Both the position numbers and the translations under genes were made by a program. A model generated the notes under the pieces. The model saw only the letters and a list, made by a program, of their open reading frames with translations, did not search any database and was not told the origin of the DNA. This document shows, piece by piece, positions 18,259 to 27,939 of a stretch of DNA of 64,000 bases. This DNA comes from Sphingobium lactosutens DS20. Lineage in GTDB: Bacteria; Pseudomonadota; Alphaproteobacteria; Sphingomonadales; Sphingomonadaceae. The stretch covers positions 62,001 through 126,000 of the forward strand of contig NZ_ATDP01000106.1 of assembly GCF_000445105.1 (NCBI RefSeq), read 5' to 3'. How positions within the stretch are numbered: position 1 is the stretch's first letter; every line of letters begins with the position of its first letter.

Positions 18259-18975
18259 TCAGTTGCCCATGAAGCGGCGGAAGCGTTCGCGACCTTCGGC
18301 CTCTTCCGCGGCCTGGCGCGCGGATTCGAGCGCCTGCGCCCGACCCTGCGCGGCGACCGTGGCGGTCAGGTCCGCGAGCTGCTGCGATTGCAGCGCGAGA
18401 AGCTGGTTTCCGGTCTGCGCCGCTTGCAAGGCGCCAGTCGCCGACTGGCTGGCAGAGACCAGGCTGTCCATCGAAGTGCGGGCGCCCTCGATATTACCGA
18501 CGGCGCCGGCCTGCACCTTCAGCGCGTCCTCGAAGGCGCCGACGCTATCCTCCCAGCGGGCGTTGGCGTTGGCGACCATCTGGGCGTGGTCGCCGGTCAG
18601 CGCCGTGCCGGTGTAGCGGTTGTTGAACGCCTGCTGGATGTTCTGGACATCATAGGCGATGCGCTGCGCCTGGCCCAAGAGCCGCTGGGTGCGCTGCACC
18701 TGTTGCTGCAATGTTGCAAGCGAGCTGAACGGCAGCGAGGCCAGATTGCGCGCCTCGTTGAGGAGCGAGGTCGCCTGGTTCTGGATTTGCTGGATCTGGT
18801 TGTTGATCTGCTGGAGCGACCTGGCGGCCGTCAGCACGTTCTGGGCGTAGTTGCTGGGATCATAGACGATCCCGCCGAATTGCGCGTGGGCCGGCGCAGC
18901 GATTAACATCGGCGTGACGGTCGAGACGGCAAGGGCGCCGGCCATCAGGGCGCGGCGGAGCGGAAGCGCTTTCAC
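18259..18975 (-). CDS. trbJ: Conjugal transfer protein TrbJ (VirB5-like)
   Basis: 238 aa. A signal peptide (to about residue 32, ending APAHAQ) is followed by a long Gln-rich alpha-helical region (NNQIQQIQNQATSLLNEARN) typical of TrbJ/VirB5 pilus-tip proteins. The start is a GTG overlapping the trbE stop by four bases. The C-terminus (GRERFRRFMGN) is echoed by the small protein at 13175-13483. Confidence 0.94.
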   Translation of the reverse strand: MKALPLRRALMAGALAVSTVTPMLIAAPAHAQFGGIVYDPSNYAQNVLTAARSLQQINNQIQQIQNQATSLLNEARNLASLPFSSLATLQQQVQRTQRLLGQAQRIAYDVQNIQQAFNNRYTGTALTGDHAQMVANANARWEDSVGAFEDALKVQAGAVGNIEGARTSMDSLVSASQSATGALQAAQTGNQLLALQSQQLADLTATVAAQGRAQALESARQAAEEAEGRERFRRFMGN

Positions 18976-21443
18976 GGGATGATCTCCATTTCTGGCGTGA
19001 GGGGAAGTTCGGGCTGGAGGCCGGAGCCGGGGTCGGGCAGCAGCTCGGCGGCCCAGGCGCAGCCGCGATGGCGCAGCCATTCGGCGGCGAAGGCGGCGGC
19101 CCCGTGGGTTTCTATGATCTCGGCGATGGCGAGCTGATCGGACTTCGACGAGGCGGCGGCGAAAGCCAGCGCCACTTCGCCCAGGCCCAGCTCGAACAGG
19201 CGGTTGCCGCGCCGCGACTGGCAGTAATAGTCGCACTTCGGCGTCGCCCGGCTGAGGATCTCGATTTGGCGCGCGTTGAGGCCGAAGCGTTCGTAGATCG
19301 CCGCGATCTGCGGTTCTGCCGCCCGCTCGTTGGGCAGGAAGATGCGCGTCGGGCAGCTTTCGATGATGGCCGGCGCGATGCTCGACGTTTCGATGTCGGC
19401 GAGGCTCTGCGTGGCGAAGACGACGCTGGCGTTCTTCTTGCGCAGCGTCTTCAGCCACTCGCGGAGCTGGGCCGCGAACGCAGGGCTGTCCAAGACCAGC
19501 CAGCCCTCGTCGATGATGATGAGCGTGGGCGAGCCATCGAGCCGATCGCCAATGCGGTGGAACAGATAGGAGAGCACGGCCGCCGCCGCGCCGGCGCCGA
19601 CCAGGCCCTCGGTCTCGAACGCCTGGCACCGCGCCTCGCCGATCCGCTCCGCCTCGGCATCGAGCAGTCGGCCCCAGGGACCGCCGACGCAATAGGCGCC
19701 AAGCGCCTGCTTGAGCGGCTGGCTCTGCAATAGCACAGCGAGGCCGGTCAGGGTGCGTTCGGACGCCGGCGCGCTGGCAAGCGAGCCGAGTGCCGACCAG
19801 ATATGCTCCTTGGCTTGCGGATCGACCGCGACGCCTTCGGACGCGAAGATCGCCGCCAGCCATTCGGCCGCCCAGGCGCGCTCGGCGGGATCGTCAATAT
19901 GCGCGAGCGGCTGGAGCTGCACCCCTTCGCCGCCGTCGTCGGCGAGCATCCCGCCCAGATCCTGCCAGTCGCCGCCCATGCCAATCGCGGCGGCACGGAT
20001 GCTGCCGCCGAAATCGAAGGCGAAAACCTGAGCATTTTCGTAGCGGCGAAACTGCATCGCCATCAGCGCGAGCAGCACCGATTTGCCGGCGCCGGTCGGG
20101 CCGACGATCAGCGCATGGCCGACGTCGCCGACATGGATGGAAAACCGGAACGGGGTGGAGCCTTCGGTCTTGCCGAATAGCAAGGGGGGCGCTTGCAGAT
20201 GCTCGTCCCGTTCCGGCCCCGCCCACACCGCTGACAGGGGGATCAGGTGGGCGAGATTGAGGGTGGAGATCGGTGGCTGACGGACATTGGCGTAAACATG
20301 ACCCGGCAGGCTTCCCAGCCATGCCTCGATCGCGTTCATCCCTTCGGGGATGACGGTGAAATCGCGGCCTTGGATGACCTTCTCGGCCAGCCGCAGCTTC
20401 TCGGCCGCGACCGCCGGATCGCGGTCCCACACCGTCACCGTCGCTGTGACATAGGCCATGCCGGCATAGTCGGCGCCCAGCTCCTGCAAGGCGGTGTCGG
20501 CGTCGGCGGCCTTGTTCGAGGCGTCCGAGTCCATCAGGACCGACGCCTCGTTGGTCATGACTTCCTTGAGGATGGCGGCGACCGACTTCCGCTTGGCGAA
20601 CCACTGGCGCCTGATCTTGGTCAGGAGCCTGGTCGCGTCGTTCTTGTCGAGCATGATCGCCCGCGTCGACCAGCGATACTCGAAGGCGAGCCGGTTCAGC
20701 TCGTCGAGCAATCCGGGAAAGGTCGCACTCGGAAAGCCGACGATGGTGAGGGTGCGCAGATGATGCTCGCCCAAGCGCGGTTCGAGTCCACCCGTCAGCG
20801 GCTCGTCGGCCAGGAGCGCATCGAGATACATCGGCGTCTCGGGCACGCGCACGCGCTGCCGGCGGGTCGAGATCGTTGAATGGAGATAAGTCACGGTCTC
20901 GCTATCGTCGAGCCAGCGGACCTCGGGCACGAAACCGTCGACCAGGCTCAGCACCCTGTCGCTGCGGTCGGTGAAGCTCGCCAGCCGTTCCCACGGATCG
21001 ACGCCGGTGCTGGACTTCCCCTCGTAGAGCCATCCTTCGGCGCGGGCCGCGTCCCCGGCGGGAGGCATCCACAGCAGGGTGAGGAAATAGCGGCTCTCGA
21101 AATGCGCCCCTTCCTCGCGGAACTGTTCGCGCCGTTCCATGTCCACGAGCGCCGACACCGGATCGGGGAAGATGGAGTCCGGGTAGTCGAGCGCGGGCGT
21201 GCGCTGCGCCTCGACGAAGATCGCCCAGCCCGAGCCCAGGCGGCGCAGCGCATTGTTCAGCCGCGCCGTGGTGGCGACCAGCTCGGCGGACGTGGCGCTG
21301 TCGAGATCGGGGCCGCGGAAGCGCGCGGTGCGCTGGAACGAGCCATCCTTGTTGAGCACGACGCCTTCGCCGACCAGGGCGGCCCAGGGCAGGAAGTCGG
21401 CGAGGTGAGCCGCCTTATTGCGGTATTCGCGTAAGCTCATCAT
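18972..21443 (-). CDS. trbE: Conjugal transfer ATPase TrbE (VirB4-like)
   Basis: 823 aa, normal length. The N-terminal CagE/VirB4 domain is followed by an AAA-type ATPase domain with Walker A GPTGAGKS (about residue 450) and Walker B LIIIDEGW. VirB4 ATPases power pilus assembly and substrate transfer at the inner membrane. The ATG at 21443 overlaps the trbD stop (ATGATGA); the next ATG three bases on is an alternative. Confidence 0.96.
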   Translation of the reverse strand: MMSLREYRNKAAHLADFLPWAALVGEGVVLNKDGSFQRTARFRGPDLDSATSAELVATTARLNNALRRLGSGWAIFVEAQRTPALDYPDSIFPDPVSALVDMERREQFREEGAHFESRYFLTLLWMPPAGDAARAEGWLYEGKSSTGVDPWERLASFTDRSDRVLSLVDGFVPEVRWLDDSETVTYLHSTISTRRQRVRVPETPMYLDALLADEPLTGGLEPRLGEHHLRTLTIVGFPSATFPGLLDELNRLAFEYRWSTRAIMLDKNDATRLLTKIRRQWFAKRKSVAAILKEVMTNEASVLMDSDASNKAADADTALQELGADYAGMAYVTATVTVWDRDPAVAAEKLRLAEKVIQGRDFTVIPEGMNAIEAWLGSLPGHVYANVRQPPISTLNLAHLIPLSAVWAGPERDEHLQAPPLLFGKTEGSTPFRFSIHVGDVGHALIVGPTGAGKSVLLALMAMQFRRYENAQVFAFDFGGSIRAAAIGMGGDWQDLGGMLADDGGEGVQLQPLAHIDDPAERAWAAEWLAAIFASEGVAVDPQAKEHIWSALGSLASAPASERTLTGLAVLLQSQPLKQALGAYCVGGPWGRLLDAEAERIGEARCQAFETEGLVGAGAAAAVLSYLFHRIGDRLDGSPTLIIIDEGWLVLDSPAFAAQLREWLKTLRKKNASVVFATQSLADIETSSIAPAIIESCPTRIFLPNERAAEPQIAAIYERFGLNARQIEILSRATPKCDYYCQSRRGNRLFELGLGEVALAFAAASSKSDQLAIAEIIETHGAAAFAAEWLRHRGCAWAAELLPDPGSGLQPELPLTPEMEIIP

Positions 21444-21721
21444 GGCCGCATCCACGCCGGGTAACGGAGATGGCGGCGGGCCACGTCCACGAATTGCGGA
21501 TCGCGCCGCGCGGCCCAGACCGACAGCGCATGGCCGAATGCCCAGATAACCAAGCCGGCGATCCAGAGCCGCAGGCCCAGGCCGATGGCGCCCGCCAGCG
21601 TGCCATTGACGATGGCGAGCGCGCGGGGGGCGCCGCCGAGCAATATCGGCTCGGTCAGCGCCCGATGGACCGGCGCATGGAAGCCTGCAATCAGCTCGCC
21701 AGGATCGGCCGCGTCGCTCAT
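21440..21721 (-). CDS. trbD: Conjugal transfer protein TrbD (VirB3-like)
   Basis: 93 aa. It starts MSDAADPGELIAGFHAPVHRAL, followed by a hydrophobic region (about residues 32-64) with two short membrane helices, as in VirB3/TrbD. VirB3 works with VirB4 in pilus assembly. It overlaps trbC and trbE by four bases. Confidence 0.93.
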   Translation of the reverse strand: MSDAADPGELIAGFHAPVHRALTEPILLGGAPRALAIVNGTLAGAIGLGLRLWIAGLVIWAFGHALSVWAARRDPQFVDVARRHLRYPAWMRP

Positions 21722-22053
21722 GCGACCAGCGCCCCGCCGCCGAACGAGAAGAAGGACAGGAAGAAGCTCGACGCGGCGAACGCGATCGACAGGCCGAACA
21801 CGATCTGGATCAGCCTGCGCGCGCCGCCCGACGTATCGCCGAACGCCAGCGTCAGGCCGGTAATGATGATGATCATCACTGCGATGATCTTGGCGACGGG
21901 CCCTTCGATGCTTTCGAGGATCGACTGGAGCGGCGCTTCCCACGGCATGGACGAGCCCGAGGCGTAGGCGGGCGCGGAAATGGTCAGGGCGACGAGGCCG
22001 GCGGAGGCGGCGAGCATGGCGCGGCGTGCGCCATGCCGAACGGCATGGATCAT
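21718..22053 (-). CDS. trbC: Conjugal transfer pilin TrbC (VirB2-like)
   Basis: 111 aa. A long signal (to about residue 32, ending SAPAYA) precedes a mature pilin of about 75 residues with two hydrophobic helices. This is the architecture of TrbC/VirB2 prepilins, which are processed and, in IncP-type systems, cyclised by TraF; a TraF gene is present at 43879-44457. Confidence 0.93.
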   Translation of the reverse strand: MIHAVRHGARRAMLAASAGLVALTISAPAYASGSSMPWEAPLQSILESIEGPVAKIIAVMIIIITGLTLAFGDTSGGARRLIQIVFGLSIAFAASSFFLSFFSFGGGALVA

Positions 22054-23036
22054 GGGAGGACTCCCGGTTGGAGGGTGGAGAGCGACGCGAGGCGGTAGTC
22101 GCCAGTTGCGGCGTCGAGCCCTTCGACGCGGGCCAGCTCTGAGAGCCGGCGGCCGGTCCCGTCGCGGACCAGCACAGCAATGAGGTTGATGGTCTCGGCC
22201 AGCAGCGCGCGGGGCACCGTGACGACGGCCTCCTGGATGAGCTGCTCCATGCGGCGCAACGCGCCGAGCGCGGAACCGGCATGGATCGTGCCGACGCCAC
22301 CGGGATGGCCGGTGCCCCAGGCTTTCAGAAGGTCCAACGCCTCGGCGCCGCGTACCTCGCCGATCGGGATGCGGTCAGGGCGCAGGCGCAGCGACGAGCG
22401 GACGAGATCGGAAAGCGAGACGACGCCATCCTTGGTCCGCATCGCCACCAGGTTCGGCGCGGCGCATTGCAGCTCACGCGTGTCTTCGATCAAGACGATG
22501 CGGTCGTCGGTCTTGGCGACTTCGGCCAAGAGCGCGTTGACCAGGGTGGTCTTGCCGCTGCCGGTGCCGCCGGCGACCAGGATGTTGGCGCGAGCGGCGA
22601 CGCTTGCCCGCAGGACTGCGGCCTCGGCCGCCGACATGATACCGGCGCGCACATAGTCGTCGAGCGTAAAGACCGCGACGGCGGGCTTGCGGATCGCGAA
22701 AGCCGGGTTCGCCACCACGGGCGGCAGCAGACCCTCGAATCGCTCGCCGCCTTCCGGCAGCTCGGCCGAGACACGCGGGCAGCGCGCGTGAACTTCGACA
22801 CCGACATGATGCGCGACCAGGCGCACGATGCGTTCGCCGTCCGCGGCGGTCAGCGTGATGCCGGTGTCGGAAATGCCGTCGCCGAGCCGGTCGACCCAGA
22901 GCCGGCCATCAGGATTGAGCATCACTTCGATGACGGCGGAGTCTTCCAGCCACGCAGCGATCGATGCCCCGAGCGCCGTGCGCAGCATCCGCGCACCGCG
23001 TGAGCTGGCCTCGGAACGGATCGGGTGGATGGTCAA
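22050..23036 (-). CDS. trbB: Conjugal transfer ATPase TrbB (VirB11-like)
   Basis: 328 aa. VirB11/PilT-type secretion ATPase with Walker A GGTGSGKT (156-163), an Asp box (VLIEDTRELQ), and GTGHPGGVGTIHAG. The apparent start is TTG (23036) with AGGGG eight bases upstream; the next possible Met would still keep the conserved LRTALG segment. It is the first gene of the leftward trb operon. The gene normally just upstream in related elements is copG-traG, here 15 kb away. Confidence 0.95.
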   Translation of the reverse strand: MTIHPIRSEASSRGARMLRTALGASIAAWLEDSAVIEVMLNPDGRLWVDRLGDGISDTGITLTAADGERIVRLVAHHVGVEVHARCPRVSAELPEGGERFEGLLPPVVANPAFAIRKPAVAVFTLDDYVRAGIMSAAEAAVLRASVAARANILVAGGTGSGKTTLVNALLAEVAKTDDRIVLIEDTRELQCAAPNLVAMRTKDGVVSLSDLVRSSLRLRPDRIPIGEVRGAEALDLLKAWGTGHPGGVGTIHAGSALGALRRMEQLIQEAVVTVPRALLAETINLIAVLVRDGTGRRLSELARVEGLDAATGDYRLASLSTLQPGVLP

Positions 23037-23042
23037 GAAAAG

Positions 23043-23086
23043 GCCCCTGGATTGGGCCGGGCGAACCGCCGCCCGGCGTCAGGGGC
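23043..23086 (-). other. Nested inverted repeat upstream of trbB
   Basis: GCCCCTG (23043-23049) pairs with CAGGGGC (23080-23086), and inside it CCGGGCG (23057-23063) pairs with CGCCCGG (23070-23076). It could form a strong stem in the trbB leader or terminate transcription coming from the cargo block. The rest of 23037-23245 shows no gene. Confidence 0.5.
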
Positions 23087-23245
23087 ACATCAAGAGAGAC
23101 AGAAAGGGCTGCGGTTCAACAAGTAAATGCGGGCGTAGTAGTGTAGCGAAGTAATACAGGGAGCAGCGTAGATGATTGCGCGTCAATCAACTGACCGATC
23201 AGCTCTTTTATGGACAGCCGACGATAGGGTGCTTTGCGTATTTTG

Positions 23246-23896
23246 TCATGCCGCCAAGGCGGATTGCACGTTGCCCGGAAAGAGCCGCAACGCAAACGAG
23301 TTGGCAATCTGTCGAGCACATGATTCAGACAGACCGGTCACGTCCCCGACCAAGGCGCTGCCGTCAAAAAAGCTCTTGGGCTCAACGCCGGCAGCAATCA
23401 GCTGATAAGTTCGAAATAAAACTTTCCCTATATCGCCCTCGGGAGATTGTCTAACCATTTGATCATATTCCGAATTCAGGCTGATATGATCCCAGTGAAC
23501 CGAATAATACTTCGTTGCCTTTGATATGTGCAGAAATGGAATCTGGCGCCGTTGGCATTCATAAAACCAGGCGTCCCGGGCGGCGGAGTGTCGCTTATTG
23601 AAAAGTCTCCAAGCTGGGTCGGGCCATTTGATCCCTTTGAAAATGAATCGCAGGAATTCCGACGAGGTTCTGTCGTAACCTAGGTGCGCTGCGCGATCCT
23701 CGAAGGCATCGAAATCCGCCTCGTAAACCGTCACGTCGGGCAGATGATTGGAAGTCGCCAAGTAAGCCGAATTGGATCGAAATCCTATTAGGGCGGCAAT
23801 CGCCTCCGTGGCGTGCGCGGAGCGCATTTCAAAATCACCCATCAGGGTGGTTTTGAGCAAACGAATATTCGCAGATGTTGGCAGCAGGATAGCCAT
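23246..23896 (-). CDS. Hypothetical protein, first gene of the cargo block
   Basis: 216 aa from the ATG at 23896, which has GGA about seven bases upstream; a GTG at 23944 would add 16 residues. The N-terminal part (LLKTTLMGDFEMRSAHATEAIAALIGFRSN) looks like a small helical motif seen in other proteins as HSQALE-IA-x-x-LGY/F. No catalytic motif is visible. Base composition is less GC-rich than the trb genes, which suggests separate acquisition. Function not assigned. Confidence 0.6.
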   Translation of the reverse strand: MAILLPTSANIRLLKTTLMGDFEMRSAHATEAIAALIGFRSNSAYLATSNHLPDVTVYEADFDAFEDRAAHLGYDRTSSEFLRFIFKGIKWPDPAWRLFNKRHSAARDAWFYECQRRQIPFLHISKATKYYSVHWDHISLNSEYDQMVRQSPEGDIGKVLFRTYQLIAAGVEPKSFFDGSALVGDVTGLSESCARQIANSFALRLFPGNVQSALAA

Positions 23897-24111
23897 ACGA
23901 ATTCCAACGGGTCGTGTCGGTCGCCATTTAATCGATCTGACCACTGGTTTCGCGGGCAGACTAAAGATTTAATCGAAACCTATTTAGCTTGGCGACAGGC
24001 ATGGAGGTAAGGCCAGCAACAAAGCTGGTCGCGTATCATGCGACTGTCAACCGTTGCTCTGCGTTTTGCCCGATCACGGCTGCGGCTACCGGCGCTTTTG
24101 CGCGTCCCGCC

Positions 24112-24429
24112 TCATGATCGCTGGCGCACATCCAGCACGATATCGAATTCATCGGGCTCCGCGTCGGAGGCTGTGCAAGGAGTCATCGTCGCGCAAGCCT
24201 GGAAAATTCGCGCCTTGTCCGGGCCCTCCGATGTTAGCCAGACGCCAATGACTGCCTCGCGAATGCGAGCGTTCGAGTTTTCAAAAACATCTTTGAAATA
24301 GCTCGTGGCGGCATCTTCCGGAGTTGCGCAGCCGAACACGGTCGATGGGTCCTCGCCCATTTTCTCGTCGTGCATATCCGCGAAGTAATCTTTGTGGGTG
24401 CCGACGATTGCGAGATTTCTTTTTCCCAT
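24112..24429 (-). CDS. Hypothetical protein
   Basis: 105 aa, no recognised domain. It starts at an ATG with a G-rich stretch upstream and ends VLDVRQRS. It is flanked by non-coding DNA of 215 bases on both sides (23897-24111 and 24430-24644), so it may be a remnant or an independent small gene of the cargo block. Coding status is moderately supported. Confidence 0.45.
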   Translation of the reverse strand: MGKRNLAIVGTHKDYFADMHDEKMGEDPSTVFGCATPEDAATSYFKDVFENSNARIREAVIGVWLTSEGPDKARIFQACATMTPCTASDAEPDEFDIVLDVRQRS

Positions 24430-24644
24430 CCGAGCCCCCGTCTATCGCACATCACGACTCTTTGACAATCCGCATGCGGAAAAAGATACACATGATAACG
24501 CGTGGCGCATGACGAGAAATCGGGACGATAGATCGCTGTGCGCCACAGCTGGCCTCCCTAAAGCGGCCGTCCGTTCATCTCGTTCATACTGACGGTAGTT
24601 GGATTTTACTGCCGGTCCCAAGGCTGTCACACGACGTCGAGCAT

Positions 24645-25913
24645 TCAGGCGAACGGCGCGGCACCGAGAATATTCTGGCCCTGGACGATGACATTGCACC
24701 ACCGTTTCGCCCGGGTGATTGCGTTGTAGAGTAGGCGCCGCTTATGTTCGGCATCGCCGCCCACCTGGTAGGGCCAGAGGACCACGACGCCCTCGAACTC
24801 CCTGTTCTTGGCCTGCTGCACCGTCATCGCCGCTAGCTGATGCGACGCGCCGCCGCCATGCTGCCGTCGCAGCGAAACCTGCCGTGCAATCACTGCCTCG
24901 ATTTCTGTGCGGGTGAAATTTGCCCTTCCACAGGCGTGAAGCTGGTTCTCGACCCATGATAGGGTTGCCCGCACTGGGCCGGTCCGCGGCATCGCTCGTA
25001 GCGCTGTGCAGGCCGCAGCAGCCGACGCATCAGCAGCAAGATCGAGACCGGCGATGATCGCCTGTGCCTCGTCGCGGTCATTGCCCTCCCAATGAACGGT
25101 ATAGGGTCCGTTCTGTTGTTTGCCGCAAGGCCCCTCGGCGAGGCGGGCGACAACCGACTTGGCAAACCCGCCTTGCAGAGCCGGTGTGATCACCGCGACA
25201 TCGCCGCCCTGCCGCCAGGCGATGGCATTGGCAAGCAGCGTCGTAGCAAGCGGCACGCTGGCTCCTGGCGGCAGCAGCTTAAATCCCGCGCCGTTGACCG
25301 GCGCATTGCCCGCGCGGATCGCGGTCGCTGCCGCCAGCAAGCCCGGCGCGTTCGTGCGGCGCACCTGCATCAACGTCTCCGGCTCAGCGTCCTCTTGCAG
25401 CCAGGCGACCAGCGGGTTAGGGCGAAGCGCCTGATCGAGGCACTGGAACTCGTCAGCGGCGATCAGCGCATGGACGGCGCCCGCGAGAGCCTTGAGCATG
25501 CGCAGGCGCTCTGGCTTCAAGTCCTGACCTTCATCGACGAGCACGATCGGAAAGCTCGCCGCGACCCAAGCGTAAACCTGTGGCTGCTCCAGCAGCAATC
25601 CGGCTGCGTCGCAGACGCGATCGAACTCGCCCTCGGTCGCAGGCGCGAGGGCGAGCGCACCTGCCAATCCTCTCCACCGGCGATAAATGCGCCATGCAAA
25701 GGCGTCGATTGTGCAGCATTCCACGCGCCCGCGCAGATTGGCGACCGAGCGCAGCCGCTCGGACAGGCGCCGCCTCGACCCGTGCATAAAAGTGAGCGCG
25801 AGAACGCGCTGCCCGTCGTTGAGCGGATGGGTTTCGAGCCGTTCCGCCAGCATCTCCATCAGCCGGTAAGTCTTCCCGTACCCCGCACCGCCCTCGACTG
25901 CCTGGATAGTCAC
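24645..25913 (-). CDS. UvrD-like superfamily 1 helicase, GajB-like (Gabija-type defence)
   Basis: 422 aa. Walker A GGAGYGKT (8-15), a helicase motif Ia region (LALTFMHGSRRRLSER), Walker B VLVDEGQD, and late motifs MTVQQAKNREFEGVVV and YNAITRAKRW mark a UvrD/Rep helicase core. The GTG start overlaps the upstream OLD-type ATPase gene by four bases (GTGA). The pair OLD-TOPRIM plus UvrD helicase is the Gabija layout. It is shorter than I recall for GajB, and could also be described simply as a class 2 OLD-associated helicase. Confidence 0.82.
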   Translation of the reverse strand: MTIQAVEGGAGYGKTYRLMEMLAERLETHPLNDGQRVLALTFMHGSRRRLSERLRSVANLRGRVECCTIDAFAWRIYRRWRGLAGALALAPATEGEFDRVCDAAGLLLEQPQVYAWVAASFPIVLVDEGQDLKPERLRMLKALAGAVHALIAADEFQCLDQALRPNPLVAWLQEDAEPETLMQVRRTNAPGLLAAATAIRAGNAPVNGAGFKLLPPGASVPLATTLLANAIAWRQGGDVAVITPALQGGFAKSVVARLAEGPCGKQQNGPYTVHWEGNDRDEAQAIIAGLDLAADASAAAACTALRAMPRTGPVRATLSWVENQLHACGRANFTRTEIEAVIARQVSLRRQHGGGASHQLAAMTVQQAKNREFEGVVVLWPYQVGGDAEHKRRLLYNAITRAKRWCNVIVQGQNILGAAPFA

Positions 25914-27724
25914 GGTGTGAAGACCTTGATCGCCGGATGGTCCAGGTCCGCCACGAACAGCGGATTATCGGTGCCCTCGGCCACTTCGGTGATCGCGTTG
26001 AGGAGCGATCGCGCTCGCGCGCAGCATGCTTCATTTGCGCCGATCGCCCCGGCAATCGCCTCGTAGCTGGAACTATCCTTCTTGAGCCCGCCTGTTGCCC
26101 GCACCTCGTCCTTGAGGCGCGCGACAAGATCGGCGACATTCGCTGGAGGGTTGTCGATGGAGATGGTCGGCAGGCAGGCGGCTGCGTCGGCATCAATAAT
26201 CCAGCCGATCACATCCTCAAGCATCTGGCCATCGGCCCAACGCAGGATGATCCCCGAGTTAGGCGCGCTGGCGTCGGCAAGCGCATTGGCATAGCCCACG
26301 CCTTCCGGATCTCCATCGACCAACGCGACCACGCGTGGGTGAAGCGGGGACATCGTTGCCACTGTTCGCAACACGGCCCCGTCATGGGTCGGGATGACGC
26401 CGACGAAGGCGTCGAAGCGGCATTCATCGGCTGCCGCCCAGCTCTGATGGAGATCGACGGCCCGGACGAGCAGACCCAGCCATTCATAGTCCGTGCGGCC
26501 CTCAGGAATCAGTACGAAGTCGTGCATGACCGCCGCAATCGTCTCGACGCGGTTGACCTGGAACAGCTTTCGGATGCTGTTGGGCGTATCCGCCGGCAAG
26601 GTCGATTGTAGCAGAGGCACCGAAGTCAGGACGCCGCTTTCGTTGCGCAGAACCGCGACGCCACTTGGGTCAGCCAGCGCAGCGACCATCGGCGAGTGGG
26701 TCGAGACAAGGGTCTGGGATGACAGTGACTGTATGCGATGCACCAATCGCCGCTGCAACGCCGGTGGAACGTGCAGTTCGGGCTCCTCCAGTGCCATCCA
26801 GAAATTCTCGTCGGCCCCGACCCGCAGTCGCCCAAACTGCAGCAGCAGCAACAAATGCTGCAGAGACAACAGTCCGCTGCCGTGCCGCTTCGCCGGGAGC
26901 GGTAGGTCCGCCCCATTTTGGGCGTAGTGCGAAACGACGGATTCGAGCAGTCCGTCGGAATCGGTGGCCGTCACGCGCAGATGCAATGTTGGTTTCGTCC
27001 GAAAAAAGCCGCGCAGTTCCTGATTGAGTTGATCGACGATTGGCGCGAGTCGTTCGTCCTGTTCGAGCCTCGCTTGCGGCGCGCGCAAACGGTCGCGCTC
27101 GGCAAGGACAGATTCCGAAGGCTGTCCGTCGCCAGCCGCGACTACGCGGCGGAACAGCTCAGAACCGAACGACACGGTCCGGTCCCACGTCCGCGTTGCA
27201 GGCACGAAGAAGAAGCCGAGTTCGCGGATCAGACGGGCTGAAAGCGGAGTCGCCATCTCGTCGTCAAACACATCGCCGACACTGTCGTCGTCGTGGAAAT
27301 AGCGCAGCGTCTCTACCTCGAGCGAGGGCCGATGGAACCGCGCCGAGAAGGCAATCTGGCAGGCGAGCTTCCATGCCGGATCCGTACGTGCGGGATGGAC
27401 GGCGCCGGTCGCCGCGTTCCACCATTTGACGATTCCCCTGTCGTCCCGGAACCAATCCGGATGCTGGGCCGGATCGTCGTCGTGGAAACCAATCACCGTT
27501 GCGGTCAGCCGAATACGATCTGCTGGCTTGGGATTGCTGCCATGGAAGTCATGCTCGGTCAAAGAGCGGATCATCCGGTCGCGGCCGAACAAGAGCGCCA
27601 GTGCCTCGATCACCGTGGTCTTACCGCAGTTATTCGCACCAACAAGCACCGTGTGCGGCGAGAAACGGACTATGCCATCTTGCACGCCCCGAAAGTTCTC
27701 GATCTTAAGGCTGGCGATCTCCAT
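25910..27724 (-). CDS. OLD-family ATPase-TOPRIM nuclease, GajA-like
   Basis: 604 aa. The N-terminal SMC/RecF-type ATPase has Walker A GANNCGKT (29-36), a signature-like HGSGLLSLQH and Walker B WMALEEPELH. The C-terminal TOPRIM domain has the acidic motifs LIPEGRTDYEW and ALVDGDPEG. Proteins of this class nick or cut DNA and, with a coupled UvrD-like partner, protect against phage. The divergent gap to the next operon (27725-27939) holds the likely promoters, with a small CACTA-AAA-TAGTG repeat at 27894-27906. Confidence 0.85.
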   Translation of the reverse strand: MEIASLKIENFRGVQDGIVRFSPHTVLVGANNCGKTTVIEALALLFGRDRMIRSLTEHDFHGSNPKPADRIRLTATVIGFHDDDPAQHPDWFRDDRGIVKWWNAATGAVHPARTDPAWKLACQIAFSARFHRPSLEVETLRYFHDDDSVGDVFDDEMATPLSARLIRELGFFFVPATRTWDRTVSFGSELFRRVVAAGDGQPSESVLAERDRLRAPQARLEQDERLAPIVDQLNQELRGFFRTKPTLHLRVTATDSDGLLESVVSHYAQNGADLPLPAKRHGSGLLSLQHLLLLLQFGRLRVGADENFWMALEEPELHVPPALQRRLVHRIQSLSSQTLVSTHSPMVAALADPSGVAVLRNESGVLTSVPLLQSTLPADTPNSIRKLFQVNRVETIAAVMHDFVLIPEGRTDYEWLGLLVRAVDLHQSWAAADECRFDAFVGVIPTHDGAVLRTVATMSPLHPRVVALVDGDPEGVGYANALADASAPNSGIILRWADGQMLEDVIGWIIDADAAACLPTISIDNPPANVADLVARLKDEVRATGGLKKDSSSYEAIAGAIGANEACCARARSLLNAITEVAEGTDNPLFVADLDHPAIKVFTP

Positions 27725-27939
27725 TTCATCCCCCCGCTATCGATCGGATGGCTCCTGGAGCCGTATCAGGCGTCAGCATGAGATCGGTCTCCGACAGGCC
27801 AGCGATTGCATTCCACCGTAGAGGCATCGTCAACCTCTTGCCATAAGGATCGAAATGCAATTCAGGTAACGATCGAATATCTCGTCGGTAGAACACTAAA
27901 ATAGTGCAGTTTGGAGACTGGTCGGTGTAAAATGCAGAA

